A stretch of 55,289 bases of DNA. Origin: an uncultured Eisenbergiella sp. (lineage in GTDB: Bacteria > Bacillota > Clostridia > Lachnospirales > Lachnospiraceae). Both the position numbers and the translations under genes were made by a program. Below are positions 24,027-33,014 of this stretch, in pieces (within the stretch, counting starts at the first letter, position 1; every line of letters begins with the position of its first letter). The notes under the pieces were generated by a model. It was not told where the DNA came from. It saw only the letters and a list, made by a program, of their open reading frames with translations, and did not search any database. The DNA lies in assembly GCA_910585455.1 (NCBI GenBank), contig CAJUEL010000033.1, positions 1 to 55,289 of the forward strand, given 5' to 3'.

Positions 24027-25325
24027 ATGATTTTGATTCGGAATTGTCATTTGGTGGATCCGGCATCCGGCGTGGATGGGATGCGGGATATTTTGATTGC
24101 AGGGGAACGGATTGAGAGGATTGGGGAAGCGGGAAGCCTGTGCCTGCCCGAAGGGGAGGCGGCAGATGGTAGAGAGGTCCGGGTGATTGAGGCGGACGGG
24201 CTTTATGCAGCGCCGGGCCTGGTGGACACCCATGTGCATTTTCGGGATCCCGGGGCAGAGTATAAGGAGGATATTTTCACAGGAGCGAAGGCCGCTGCCG
24301 CGGGCGGCGTGACGAGCGTCATACTGATGGCGAACACGACGCCGCATGTGGACAATGGAGAAACGCTGCGGTATGTGATGGAGAAGGGAAAGAAAACGGG
24401 GATTCATGTGTATACCTGCGCCAATGTGACGATGGAGATGGCAGGGGACGAGCTTACGGACATGGAGGAGCTGGCAAAGGGCGGGGCGGTCGGTTTTACG
24501 GATGACGGCAAGCCGCTTTTGGACAGCAGGCTCGTGCGGCAGGCGATGCAGGAGGCGGCACGGCTTGGGATGCCCATCAGCTTCCATGAGGAAAATCCGG
24601 CGTTTATTGAAAACAACGGGATTCATGCGGGAAAGGCGGCGGCGCATTATGGCATCGGCGGTTCGGACAGGCAGGCGGAGATCGATCTGGTGCGGCGGGA
24701 TTTGTCGATCGCGCTGGAGACGGGAGCGGATGTCGTAATCCAGCATATCAGCGCGAAGGAGGCGGTGGAGCTTGTGCGGCAGGCGAAAAGGAAGAGCGGG
24801 CATATCCATGCGGAGGCGACACCCCATCATTTTTCCCTGACGGAGGAGGCGGCCATTCGCTTTGGGACGCTGGCGAAAATGAATCCGCCCCTGCGGGAGG
24901 AGACGGACAGGCGCGCTATCGTGGAGGGCTTGAAGGACGGGACGATCGATCTGATTGCCACGGATCATGCCCCCCACAGCGCCCAGGAGAAGGCGCGCCC
25001 GATCACGGAAGCGCCCAGCGGCATCATCGGTCTGGAAACCTCTCTGGCGCTGGGGCTTATGTATCTGGTGGAGACGGGAGAACTGACCATGCGGGAGCTG
25101 ATCCGGCGCATGAGTGAAAATCCGGCGAAGCTGTATGGCCTGGACGCCGGGTATGTGGCGGAGGGAGGTCCCGCGGATCTGGTTCTTTTTGACGCGAAGG
25201 AGGAGTGGACGCCGAAGGCATTTTTTTCAAAATCCCAAAATTCTCCGTTCCTGGGACAGCCCCTTCGCGGCAGGGTGAAGTTGACGCTCTGTAAGGGGCA
25301 GGTCATTTACGGGGATGGCGAATGA
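24027..25325 (+). CDS. pyrC: Dihydroorotase
   Basis: A 432-residue type I dihydroorotase, third step of pyrimidine synthesis. Motifs are DTHVHFRDPG (HxH zinc ligands, about residues 70-80), KEDIFTGAKAAAAGGVT (the usual carbamylated lysine is not at this site but the block is conserved), HEENPAF, EATPHHFSL, and ATDHAPHS with the catalytic aspartate. No other pyr genes are adjacent. It overlaps the next gene by 4 bases (ATGA). Confidence 0.92.
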   Translation: MILIRNCHLVDPASGVDGMRDILIAGERIERIGEAGSLCLPEGEAADGREVRVIEADGLYAAPGLVDTHVHFRDPGAEYKEDIFTGAKAAAAGGVTSVILMANTTPHVDNGETLRYVMEKGKKTGIHVYTCANVTMEMAGDELTDMEELAKGGAVGFTDDGKPLLDSRLVRQAMQEAARLGMPISFHEENPAFIENNGIHAGKAAAHYGIGGSDRQAEIDLVRRDLSIALETGADVVIQHISAKEAVELVRQAKRKSGHIHAEATPHHFSLTEEAAIRFGTLAKMNPPLREETDRRAIVEGLKDGTIDLIATDHAPHSAQEKARPITEAPSGIIGLETSLALGLMYLVETGELTMRELIRRMSENPAKLYGLDAGYVAEGGPADLVLFDAKEEWTPKAFFSKSQNSPFLGQPLRGRVKLTLCKGQVIYGDGE

Positions 25326-26158
25326 TAGCCGGCAAGACGGTCAGCCGGGCGATTGATTATATTCTGGAGCATGTGGAGGAAGAGCTTTCTTTGGAGGATG
25401 TGGCGGCGCACTGTCATTTTTCCAAATACTATTTTGACCGCCTGTTTAAGGAACAGACGGGGGAGAGCGTGTATGCCTTTATCAAACGGGTAAGGCTGGA
25501 GCAGAGCGCTTTCCGGCTCAAGGTGGAGCGGCGTCCGGTGACGGAGATCGGCGCGGATTACGGCTACAGCGCTTCCAATTACAGCACAGCCTTTCGGCAG
25601 CATTACCGGATGACCCCGGTGAATTTTCGCAAAAGCAGCCGCCGCAGGTCCATGGAGCATCCTTTTCTTCACAGAGAAACCTGGCGGACAGAGAGCTTCG
25701 CGGAATGTGACAGGAAAGTCACGGTTGAGAAGATGCCCGGTTACCGGGCTTTCTACGAAAGGCATCTGGGCAGCTATGAGAGCATGTCCCGGGATTGGAG
25801 AGCATTCCTGAAAAAGTATCAGGCGTATATCATGCCGGATACGAAATTTCTGGAACGGACCTATGATGATCCGGCGGTGACGGCTCCGGACAGCTGCCTT
25901 TACGATATCGGGATGCGCGTGGGGGAGGATTTTCCGCTGGAAACAGTCCGGGTGCCCGCCGCAAGGTGCATCGTCTATCATTTTAAAGGGCATATGAAAT
26001 ATATTTATGCCGCCTATCAGACTCTTTTTCTGGTCTGGCTGCCCAGGACAGGCTATGAGCTGGATACCGGGAAGGGGCTTTTTGACATCTATCATGCGGT
26101 GGATTGCGACACCATGCAGATGGAAATGGACATTTGCCTGCCGGTCAGGGAGCGGTGA
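25322..26158 (+). CDS. AraC-family regulator with GyrI-like domain
   Basis: A 278-residue regulator: N-terminal AraC HTH pair (residues 5-105; SLEDVAAHCHFSKYYFDRLF and VTEIGADYGYSASNYSTAFR) and a C-terminal GyrI/Rob-type small-molecule domain (about 130-278, with DIGMRV and the ending MEMDICLPV). Such proteins often bind drugs and activate efflux genes. The MATE pump 121 bases downstream is the likely target. Translation is coupled to pyrC by the ATGA overlap. Confidence 0.88.
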   Translation: MIAGKTVSRAIDYILEHVEEELSLEDVAAHCHFSKYYFDRLFKEQTGESVYAFIKRVRLEQSAFRLKVERRPVTEIGADYGYSASNYSTAFRQHYRMTPVNFRKSSRRRSMEHPFLHRETWRTESFAECDRKVTVEKMPGYRAFYERHLGSYESMSRDWRAFLKKYQAYIMPDTKFLERTYDDPAVTAPDSCLYDIGMRVGEDFPLETVRVPAARCIVYHFKGHMKYIYAAYQTLFLVWLPRTGYELDTGKGLFDIYHAVDCDTMQMEMDICLPVRER

Positions 26159-26279
26159 TGGGCGGATCGGATACAGCAAGAATTCAGAAGTTTAAAATTG
26201 TGTTCCTCCTTATAATGAGTTATCGGCGGTCAGAAATAGCGGACGGCTGCAAAACGCATTGAATAAGGAGGACTTTTTT

Positions 26280-27614
26280 ATGGAACTGGATCAGATCAGA
26301 GAAAACGGGGCGCGGGTGCTTTTGCGCTTTTCGGCGCCGGCGATCGCTACGATGCTGCTCACAGCGCTTGTCACCATCGCGGACGGATTTTTCATCGGCA
26401 ATTATGTGGGAAAGGATGGAATCGCGGCGGTCAATCTGGGACTGCCGATTATTTATCTGTATCTTGGCGTGGGACTGATGGTGTCGGTGGGCGGCATGGC
26501 GATCGCGCAGAACGCGATGGGAGCGGGGAAACGGGAAATCTGCAATCAGGTTTTCATGCAGACCATTGTGACCGCCATGGTTTTTTCGGCGGTGGTCAGC
26601 GGTGTCATGGTGTGTTGCTTTGAGCCAATACTGTCTGTTTTGCGTGCGGACGGAGAGGTGAAAGCTTATTTTCAGGGATATTACCGGATCATGCTGCTGC
26701 AGCTGCCGGTCATGGTGCTCAATTCCACCTTCGGCATGTTCATCCGGGGAGACGGAAATCCGCAGTATTATATGAAGGTCAGCATGGGGAATGTTCTGCT
26801 GAATATTTTTCTGGACTGGCTGTTTGTGGACCGTCTGGGAGCGGGCGTGGCGGGAATTGCGTTGGCATCGTTACTTTCTACATTGATTTGTCTGGGGCCG
26901 GTTCTGTATTATTTTATGAAAAAAGCAAGGACATACCGCTTTTGTGCCTTCCGGTTTTCCGGGAAAGTCTGCCTGCGCTCCGTGTTGAACGGCAGCTCGG
27001 AGTTCATCGGAGAAATGTCAACGGGTATCGCGATGTTTGCGTATAATTTTGTGATTATGAGAAAAATTGGCGCGGACGGTGTGACAGCTTTTACGATCGT
27101 GGGATATGTAGCATTCGCTTTTAACATGGTGGTGACCGGCTTCGGGCAGGGGGCATGCCCGCTGATCGGCTTTTGCCGGGGGGCGGGAGAAAAGGCGCTG
27201 GCTGTCGGAATCCGGAAACGGGCGAACCGGTATGTTTTCTGGGCGGGAGCAATCGTATTCGTAATTATGGCAGCGGCTTCGGACTGGTACGGCGGTGCTT
27301 TTGTGCGGAATGCGAATATAAAGGAAATGGTGCGGTCCGGCATCTGGATTTTCATGGTTTCATTTTTCTTCATGGGAATCAATGCCATCACGTCCTTTTA
27401 TTTTACCGCCATTCAGAAAGCCTTTGCGTCGGCGGTCATATCCTTTCTGCGGGGGCTGTTTTTGCTGCTTCTTTGTATTTTCGTGCTGCCGATGCTGTTT
27501 GGCATGACCGGCGTGTGGCTGGCAGCGCCTGTGACAGAGGGGATTACGCTGCTCGTCACGCTGTTTTTTCTATGGAAGGAAAAAATGGAAGAGCGGCTAC
27601 TGGCGCACAGGTAG
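26280..27614 (+). CDS. MATE family efflux transporter
   Basis: A 444-residue, 12-helix MATE pump related to the MepA group (LLRFSAPAIATMLLTALVTI, ADGFFIGNYVGKDGIAAVN, and FGMFIRGDGNPQY). AAGGAGG lies 8 bases before ATG 26280. TATAAT at 26211-26216 may be its -10, but the -35 is unclear, so activation by the upstream AraC/GyrI-like regulator is plausible. The 3' end overlaps the convergent HxlR gene by 18 bases. Confidence 0.88.
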   Translation: MELDQIRENGARVLLRFSAPAIATMLLTALVTIADGFFIGNYVGKDGIAAVNLGLPIIYLYLGVGLMVSVGGMAIAQNAMGAGKREICNQVFMQTIVTAMVFSAVVSGVMVCCFEPILSVLRADGEVKAYFQGYYRIMLLQLPVMVLNSTFGMFIRGDGNPQYYMKVSMGNVLLNIFLDWLFVDRLGAGVAGIALASLLSTLICLGPVLYYFMKKARTYRFCAFRFSGKVCLRSVLNGSSEFIGEMSTGIAMFAYNFVIMRKIGADGVTAFTIVGYVAFAFNMVVTGFGQGACPLIGFCRGAGEKALAVGIRKRANRYVFWAGAIVFVIMAAASDWYGGAFVRNANIKEMVRSGIWIFMVSFFFMGINAITSFYFTAIQKAFASAVISFLRGLFLLLLCIFVLPMLFGMTGVWLAAPVTEGITLLVTLFFLWKEKMEERLLAHR

Positions 27615-28046
27615 AGCCGTTTCACACTGGCTGCAGCCACAGCATTTGGCGGCACAGGCGCTATGCGCCGTTTCGGGGAACGTTTCCGTCATGGAGCATG
27701 CCGGCTCCATTCCCGCCTCTTCCATGCGCTGGCTGCCCCATGCATACATGGCTTCCAGAATCGGAAAGAGGCTTTCGCCCAGAGCGGTCAGGGAATATTC
27801 CACCCTTGGCGGAACAACGGGATAGACCGTGCGCACAATCAATCCGTCTTCCTCCAGCTCCCGCAGCTGCTGTGTGAGCATTTTGGGCGTTGCTTCGGGA
27901 ATGAGCTTTTGGAGCTGATGAAAACGGAGCGTCTGTCCGGTCAGGTGCCATAGTAAAAATGCCTTGTATTTGCCGCCGATCATCCGGATTGTGGTGGATA
28001 CGGGGCATTTCTGATTGCTGAAATTTGGTTCGGGTTCTTTTTTCAT
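27597..28046 (-). CDS. HxlR-family winged-helix regulator
   Basis: A 149-residue regulator. CPVSTTIRMIGGKYKAFLLW with the conserved early cysteine, then RFHQLQKLIPEATPKMLTQQ and YSLTALGESLFPIL, define the HxlR/MarR-like winged helix. HxlR members respond to aldehydes, disulfide or redox stress. The C-terminal tail adds a cysteine cluster (CAAKCCGCSQC), which could sense metal or redox state. The promoter is TTGTTT (28242-28237), 17 bases, TATAAT (28219-28214). Confidence 0.88.
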   Translation of the reverse strand: MKKEPEPNFSNQKCPVSTTIRMIGGKYKAFLLWHLTGQTLRFHQLQKLIPEATPKMLTQQLRELEEDGLIVRTVYPVVPPRVEYSLTALGESLFPILEAMYAWGSQRMEEAGMEPACSMTETFPETAHSACAAKCCGCSQCETALPVRQ

Positions 28047-28102
28047 GATAAGTGATCTCCATTATGCTGATAGGGATTTAACGCAAATGTCATATGATTT
28101 CT

Positions 28103-28207
28103 TTAGACAGCGCTGCCTGTCTGTTCAGTGAAAAGCGCTCCGCCTTTTTGTAAAAATGCCTTTTTGGAATCCGCATGACGTTTCTTTCCTTCAACAGGTA
28201 TTTTCAT
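28103..28207 (-). CDS. Doubtful 34-codon upstream frame
   Basis: Starts MKIPVEGKKRHADSKK and ends FTEQTGSAV. Its ATG is only 7 bases after the -10 of the HxlR promoter, so it would be leaderless. It has no ribosome site and no recognisable family. It may be a remnant or chance. Confidence 0.2.
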   Translation of the reverse strand: MKIPVEGKKRHADSKKAFLQKGGALFTEQTGSAV

Positions 28208-28213
28208 AATCAG

Positions 28214-28242
28214 ATTATACAGAAAGACGTATAGAAAAACAA
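28214..28242 (-). promoter_or_regulatory. Promoter of the HxlR gene
   Basis: Minus strand TTGTTT (28242-28237), 17-base spacer, perfect TATAAT (28219-28214). The leader is about 160 bases. Confidence 0.65.
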
Positions 28243-28294
28243 TGAAGAATTGAGATTTTGCATGCACAGCCCGTCGCCTTACAGCGTTTTTTTA

Positions 28295-28475
28295 TTGCAT
28301 TATGGGTTAGGCTTTGTTATAATATGATCGGTTCCTGCAAGAGCAGGAGGGAATCTGAAGGTTTGGAAATTCTGCATTGGATGAGCTGGCAGAGGCGGCT
28401 TCTCCATCATATTTTATCAGGCATATCGCCCTATGTTTCCAACAATTTCAGAAAAAAGCATATGGAGGGCAATGA
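28295..28475 (+). promoter_or_regulatory. Promoter and conserved leader of the first Rpn gene
   Basis: TTGCAT (28295-28300), 17 bases, TATAAT (28318-28323). The leader down to the ATG is clearly related to that of the second Rpn gene (45845-46003), sharing GGGAATCTG, TCTGGAAATTCT-like and TTTTATC-GGC blocks at the same distances. Confidence 0.75.
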
Positions 28476-29288
28476 ATGGGGAAAAAGAATAACCTGTTGA
28501 ATCAGTATCTGGAAAAAGCGGAAATATTTGCGGAGTTTTGTAATGCTGTCATTTATGGCGGGCAGACGGAAATCCGCGCACAGGACCTGGCGGAGGCACA
28601 GCAAAATTATGCGCGGATGAAACGGGGACGGGACGGTGTATTGCGCAGCAGAGTGAGGGAGAGGGATGTGATCAAGCTGCTTTGCCGGACACCGCATTTT
28701 GTGAAAATCGCGGTGGAAAATCAGGACAGTCTGCATTTTGGCATGCCTTTCCGGTGCAGGGAATATGACGATATGGAAATCGGAGCGCAGATTTCCGAAC
28801 TGGAAAGGAAGCACCGGGCAGCAAAGGATTTGCAGGAGGAGCACTTCCGGACGGGGTTGAGGGATCTGATCGCTCTGTTAAAAAGGCGTGAGGACAGGGA
28901 GGCGATGGGAAAGTATCTTGCAGAGAATCAGGAACGCCTGGAGCATCTGGACTCGGAGCTGTATGATCTGCTCTGTGTCATGCTGAATCTGGGAAGCTTA
29001 AGAAGGCGGAAAGAGAAATACTATAATGAAGAAACGGAGGATTACAGGATGTGCACTGCATTTCGGGAAATGATGGCGGATAGCCGGAAAGAAGGCCGGC
29101 GGGAAGGGATTGAGATTGGAGAAAGGCGCGGGGAGAAACGTGGAGAGAAACGCGGGATTGCGCTTGGCGAACAACGGCTGAGCATGCTGATCGAGCGCCT
29201 GAACCATGATAACCGCCATGAGGACATTTTGCGTGTGTGCGCGGATGTTTCCGTGCGGCAGCAGCTGTATCTGGAATACAGTCTCTGA
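28476..29288 (+). CDS. Rpn-type PD-(D/E)XK protein, internally deleted
   Basis: A 270-residue relative of the 329-residue protein at 46004. The two align from the start (MGKKNNLLNQYLEKAEIFAEFCNAVIYGG against MGRKDKALCQY...), but after RKHRAAK this copy jumps to DLQEEHF, losing about 58 residues that in the paralogue hold TLKPGAEFLSG and PVATIVFYHGDGKW. The IENQ-type part of the active site stays (AVENQDSLHFGMPFR). The C terminus has the family's charged GEKRGEKRG repeats. Loss of the central part probably disables nuclease function. Confidence 0.82.
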   Translation: MGKKNNLLNQYLEKAEIFAEFCNAVIYGGQTEIRAQDLAEAQQNYARMKRGRDGVLRSRVRERDVIKLLCRTPHFVKIAVENQDSLHFGMPFRCREYDDMEIGAQISELERKHRAAKDLQEEHFRTGLRDLIALLKRREDREAMGKYLAENQERLEHLDSELYDLLCVMLNLGSLRRRKEKYYNEETEDYRMCTAFREMMADSRKEGRREGIEIGERRGEKRGEKRGIALGEQRLSMLIERLNHDNRHEDILRVCADVSVRQQLYLEYSL

Positions 29289-29312
29289 GCCTGAGAGAAA
29301 ATCATGGAATGA

Positions 29313-29353
29313 TTCAGACAGGCCTGCGCGATGAATGCGCAGACCTGTCTGAA
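29313..29353. terminator. Convergent hairpin of the dispersed repeat family
   Basis: TTCAGACAGGCCTGCGC (29313-29329) pairs with GCGCAGACCTGTCTGAA (29337-29353) with a mismatch. It separates the plus-strand Rpn gene from the minus-strand binding-protein gene and may stop both, though T-runs are weak. Confidence 0.6.
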
Positions 29354-29374
29354 CTGTTGCGGGTAGCCGCTTCA

Positions 29375-31012
29375 TTATTTCAGATTTTCATTATAGTAGT
29401 TGACATAGTAGTCATTCCACTCCTGTAAACCGCAGGAATCCAGCGCATCGAGATAGGTCTGCCAGTCGGCATCGCTTTCGGGATCCAGCATGCCCATGAC
29501 GAACTGGTTGGAGTAATCGGTCATGGTGTCGGTGAGCAGAGTTTTGAGCATATTGATTTCTTCCTGCGTCTCGATATCGAATTTGAAATTCAGGTCCTTG
29601 AAATAACCATAGCCCTGCGCCTCAAAGGAGTTGCCCAGATCAATGTTGACCGGACCGGAAACGGCGATCACCGCATCGATATTTCGATTGGGAATAAAAT
29701 CCTGCTGATAACGGGTATAGGCATGAAGCTGTACGGCGGGCGCTGTGGAATGGTCATAATCCATGATGAGCTCGGTGTAGACCTTATTTCCTTCGCCATC
29801 AACGGTATAGGTTACGCCTTCTTTGCCCCAGCTCAAAAACGCTCCACCCTCATCTGTAGCGGTCCAGTTAAAAAATTCCAGAACCCGGGCGAGCCGGTCG
29901 CCCTCCAGCTTGTCGGTCAGCACCATTCCCTGAGATTTATAGGCGGTTTCCCGGTCATAAAGATGCTTGCTGTCATCCGCAGCAGGCATATTTAAGTAAT
30001 AGATCCAGCCACAATCAGGGTCGGTCTGAGAATTGCGTTCATTCATGGCGTTGGTATGGCTGCCTGCCCAGTTAAATTCGGCATAGTACATGCCATCGAT
30101 GGTGTTTGCGATCGTTTCATCCTCGGTGATGGTCAGGTAATCCTCCGCAATGAGTCTGTTTTCGTACAGATAGTTCAGGGTGATCAGCATATTCCGCCAG
30201 TTGTCGGTTGCAGGACCATAGGGGATGAATTCGCCGGAGAAATAATCCTGATAGAAGGTATCCCGCACATTATAAGCGTAATTCCAGCCGGCCCAGACAT
30301 TGCCCCAGCCCTGTACCATAAAGGGAATAGAATCGGGATCCTTTTCCTTGATCGCTTCCAGCAGGCTGACCAGCCCGTCAACGGTTGTGGGCAGATCCTC
30401 TACAGAGTCGATCAGTCCCATTTTGATCATGGAACCGGCTCTGATGTGCCAGCATTTAGCGGTCAATCTCGGGTTCTTTGCGGGCAAAAAGTAGAGCTTG
30501 CCGTCGGCGGCGCCCAGCATGTCCTTTACATAATCCCATCCGCCTTCCACGCCCTCGTCAAAGACCTGTATGAAATCGGGCAGACCCTCCTCCAAAGAAT
30601 CCACGTCCAGCAGATGTCCGGTCAGGCTCAGCTCCTGCGCCAGCGCGCTGCTGCAGTGCCAGATGATGTCAGGATAATCGGTGCCCGCCATTTGCAGGGT
30701 GACGTTGGTGGAAAAATCGGCGTCTTCAATATCTTCCCATTCGGCGATGATGTTGAACTTGTCCAGAAGCACCTCATCGAGCAGGCAGTCCGCCACCGGC
30801 TCGAATGCCAGCTTGTCATAGGCAATTTTCAGTGTCACCGGTTCCTCATGAGAAACAGCGGACAGAGCGTCTTTGGCATCCGAAGTCTGCGCTTCTGATG
30901 TCTGGCTGTCCTTGCCTTGGCTGTCCGCAGACTCTGGGACTTTGGCATTGCCGCATGCAGTAAGGGCGCACACCATGGAAACGCACAGCAGCAGGGTTAA
31001 TGGTTTTTTCAT
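29375..31012 (-). CDS. Extracellular solute-binding lipoprotein (sugar ABC)
   Basis: A 545-residue lipoprotein; signal ending LTAC with Cys 20 as lipid site, then a Ser/Asp/Gln-rich linker. The body resembles the LplA/LipO-type family 1 binding proteins (AGTDYPDIIWHCS, YFLPAKNPR). ATG 31012 has AGGAGG 7 bases upstream. It is the last gene of the minus-strand operon with LplC, LplB and a YesN/YesM pair. No ATPase is encoded here, as is usual for this class, which shares a common ATPase (MsmX type). Ligand is probably an oligosaccharide. Confidence 0.9.
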   Translation of the reverse strand: MKKPLTLLLCVSMVCALTACGNAKVPESADSQGKDSQTSEAQTSDAKDALSAVSHEEPVTLKIAYDKLAFEPVADCLLDEVLLDKFNIIAEWEDIEDADFSTNVTLQMAGTDYPDIIWHCSSALAQELSLTGHLLDVDSLEEGLPDFIQVFDEGVEGGWDYVKDMLGAADGKLYFLPAKNPRLTAKCWHIRAGSMIKMGLIDSVEDLPTTVDGLVSLLEAIKEKDPDSIPFMVQGWGNVWAGWNYAYNVRDTFYQDYFSGEFIPYGPATDNWRNMLITLNYLYENRLIAEDYLTITEDETIANTIDGMYYAEFNWAGSHTNAMNERNSQTDPDCGWIYYLNMPAADDSKHLYDRETAYKSQGMVLTDKLEGDRLARVLEFFNWTATDEGGAFLSWGKEGVTYTVDGEGNKVYTELIMDYDHSTAPAVQLHAYTRYQQDFIPNRNIDAVIAVSGPVNIDLGNSFEAQGYGYFKDLNFKFDIETQEEINMLKTLLTDTMTDYSNQFVMGMLDPESDADWQTYLDALDSCGLQEWNDYYVNYYNENLK

Positions 31013-31062
31013 GTTGAAATCCTCCTTCATGTAATTTTTGGATCAATCCAAACTATGTTTTG

Positions 31063-31929
31063 TCAGCCCTTTACGGAGCCGATCATAACACCTTTGACGA
31101 AATATTTCTGCACAAAAGGATATATGAGCATCATGGGCACCATGGAAACAAAAAGTGCGGCATATTGCATGCTGGTGGAGCCGATATTGTCCGCTTCTCC
31201 TGAGCTGACCAGCTTCTGGGCATTGATGACCATATTCCGCAGCACAAGCTGTAAAGGAGCCGTGTTCGAATTGGAAAAATAGATGGAAGCCTCGAACCAG
31301 GAATTCCAATGCATGACCGCATAGAACAGGGCGATGGTGGCGACGGACGCCTTGCTTAAGGGAAGGATGATGCGCCGCAGGATCTGGAAATCATTGGCGC
31401 CGTCAATCCGTGCCGCCTCCGGAAGCTCTCCTGGGAGCGCCTGAAAAAAGGAACGCATGACGATCATATTGTAAACGGTCATTCCCTTTGGCAAAAGCAT
31501 CGCCCAGATGGTATTGTACAGTCCCAGCTTTTGCACCAGCAGGAATGTGGGAATCATGCCGCCGCCGATGAACATGGTGACAGCAAAAAAAAGGGAGACT
31601 GTTTTGCGCAGGGGCATTTCCGGGCGGGACAGGGGATAAGCGGTCAGTGTGGTGAGCGCCACATTGATGAGGGTGCCGAGGAAGGTGTACAGGGTAGAAT
31701 AGCCAAGACCGCGCAGTACCTTCCCGTCCTGGATCAGCGCGCGGTAGGCTCTGGTATCGAATTCTACGGGGAGAAGGCCGACCTCTCCTCTGGAAAACGC
31801 CTCGTAGCTGCTGAAGGAAACCGCAAATATATTTAAAATGGGCGCCAGAACACCGATCAATACGGCGCTGCACATGCAAAACAGGACAAAACTGAAAAGC
31901 TTTGAGGATATAGATTGTTTTTTTCTCAT
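31063..31929 (-). CDS. Carbohydrate ABC permease (LplC/YtcP type)
   Basis: A 288-residue, six-helix permease. The ATPase-contact loop reads EAARIDGANDFQILRRIILP. The ending QKYFVKGVMIGSVKG is typical of the LplC half. AGGAGGT lies 5 bases before ATG. The 100-base gap to LplB contains two imperfect hairpins (31943-31967 and 31981-32004). Confidence 0.92.
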   Translation of the reverse strand: MRKKQSISSKLFSFVLFCMCSAVLIGVLAPILNIFAVSFSSYEAFSRGEVGLLPVEFDTRAYRALIQDGKVLRGLGYSTLYTFLGTLINVALTTLTAYPLSRPEMPLRKTVSLFFAVTMFIGGGMIPTFLLVQKLGLYNTIWAMLLPKGMTVYNMIVMRSFFQALPGELPEAARIDGANDFQILRRIILPLSKASVATIALFYAVMHWNSWFEASIYFSNSNTAPLQLVLRNMVINAQKLVSSGEADNIGSTSMQYAALFVSMVPMMLIYPFVQKYFVKGVMIGSVKG

Positions 31930-32029
31930 TTTTACCTCCTGCGTATCGCAAGCTGTGCTTGTGATACTGCCTTAATAAGTAGTACGAAAGTTTACTTTTG
32001 TACTTTACCGCCACAGAAATAGCATCCTG

Positions 32030-32989
32030 TTACCACAGGCTGGTGTCCGATACCTTGGAGCTGATCCGGTTGACGATCAACACCAGGACGCAGTTGATCA
32101 CGCCGGAAAACAGATCCATGGCAGCGCCGAAGCTGTACATTCCCTGACTTAAGCCGACGCGATAGGCGAAGGTGCTGATGATATCGGCGACAGCGTTGTT
32201 GGCGGAGTTTTGCAGCAGCAGCGTTTTTTCATAGCCGACCGAGACCAGCTTGCCGCTCTCCAGAATCAGCATGATGATGATGGTGGGCATCAGGCTGGGC
32301 AGGGAAATGGAAGTGATCTGCCGGAAACGCGATGCGCCGTCCACGCTGGCGGATTCATACAGCTCCTGAGGAACCGAGGACAATGCGGATATGTAGATGA
32401 TGGAGCTGTAGCCGAAGGTCTGCCAGATCTGGGAAAGGATATAGATCGGCCGATACCATTCCTTGCTCCCCATAAAATAGATTGACGGCAGACCGAAGCT
32501 GTTGAGAAGGCGGTTTACGATGCCGGAATTCGGATTCAACAGCAGGGAAAGCATACTGACAACTGCTACCATGGAAATGAAATGGGGCAGATACGACACG
32601 GTCTGAACGAGCCTTTTTACCCGGCTGCTTTGTACCTCGTTGAGCAGCAGCGCAAAGAGGATGGGAACCGGAAACACGAACAGGATCTGCAAAATGCTGA
32701 TGGACAGCGTATTGATGATGAGCTGCTGAAACTGCGGGTGGGAGAAAAATTTCCGGAACCAGTAAAGACCGACCCAGTTTCCCCCGATGATGCTGTCGCC
32801 CACATGGTATTTCTGGAATGCGATCAACACACCGTAGAACGGAACGTAGCGGAATACAATGCACCAGCTGATGCCGGGCAGCGCCATCAGCAGAAGCATC
32901 CAGTTTCTTTGCAGCCGGTTAAGGAAATTGTAAAATGTCCTGCTTCCCGACAGGGCTGATGTTGCCTTTCTTTTTCCTGTTATTTTCAT
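32030..32989 (-). CDS. Carbohydrate ABC permease (LplB type)
   Basis: A 319-residue, six-helix permease: PGISWCIVFRYVPFYGVLIAF, the contact loop ELYESASVDGASRFRQITSI, and ASTF-type C terminus. ATG 32989 follows AAGGAGG; an upstream in-frame start overlapping the response-regulator end is less likely. Pairs with the LplC-type permease. Confidence 0.92.
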   Translation of the reverse strand: MKITGKRKATSALSGSRTFYNFLNRLQRNWMLLLMALPGISWCIVFRYVPFYGVLIAFQKYHVGDSIIGGNWVGLYWFRKFFSHPQFQQLIINTLSISILQILFVFPVPILFALLLNEVQSSRVKRLVQTVSYLPHFISMVAVVSMLSLLLNPNSGIVNRLLNSFGLPSIYFMGSKEWYRPIYILSQIWQTFGYSSIIYISALSSVPQELYESASVDGASRFRQITSISLPSLMPTIIIMLILESGKLVSVGYEKTLLLQNSANNAVADIISTFAYRVGLSQGMYSFGAAMDLFSGVINCVLVLIVNRISSKVSDTSLW

Positions 32990-33014
32990 GCTTATATCTT
33001 CCTCCTTTATGCGC

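Noticed and set aside
30056..30898. 280-codon plus-strand frame opposite the solute-binding gene
   Set aside because: No ribosome site or family match; the minus strand encodes a clear lipoprotein throughout.
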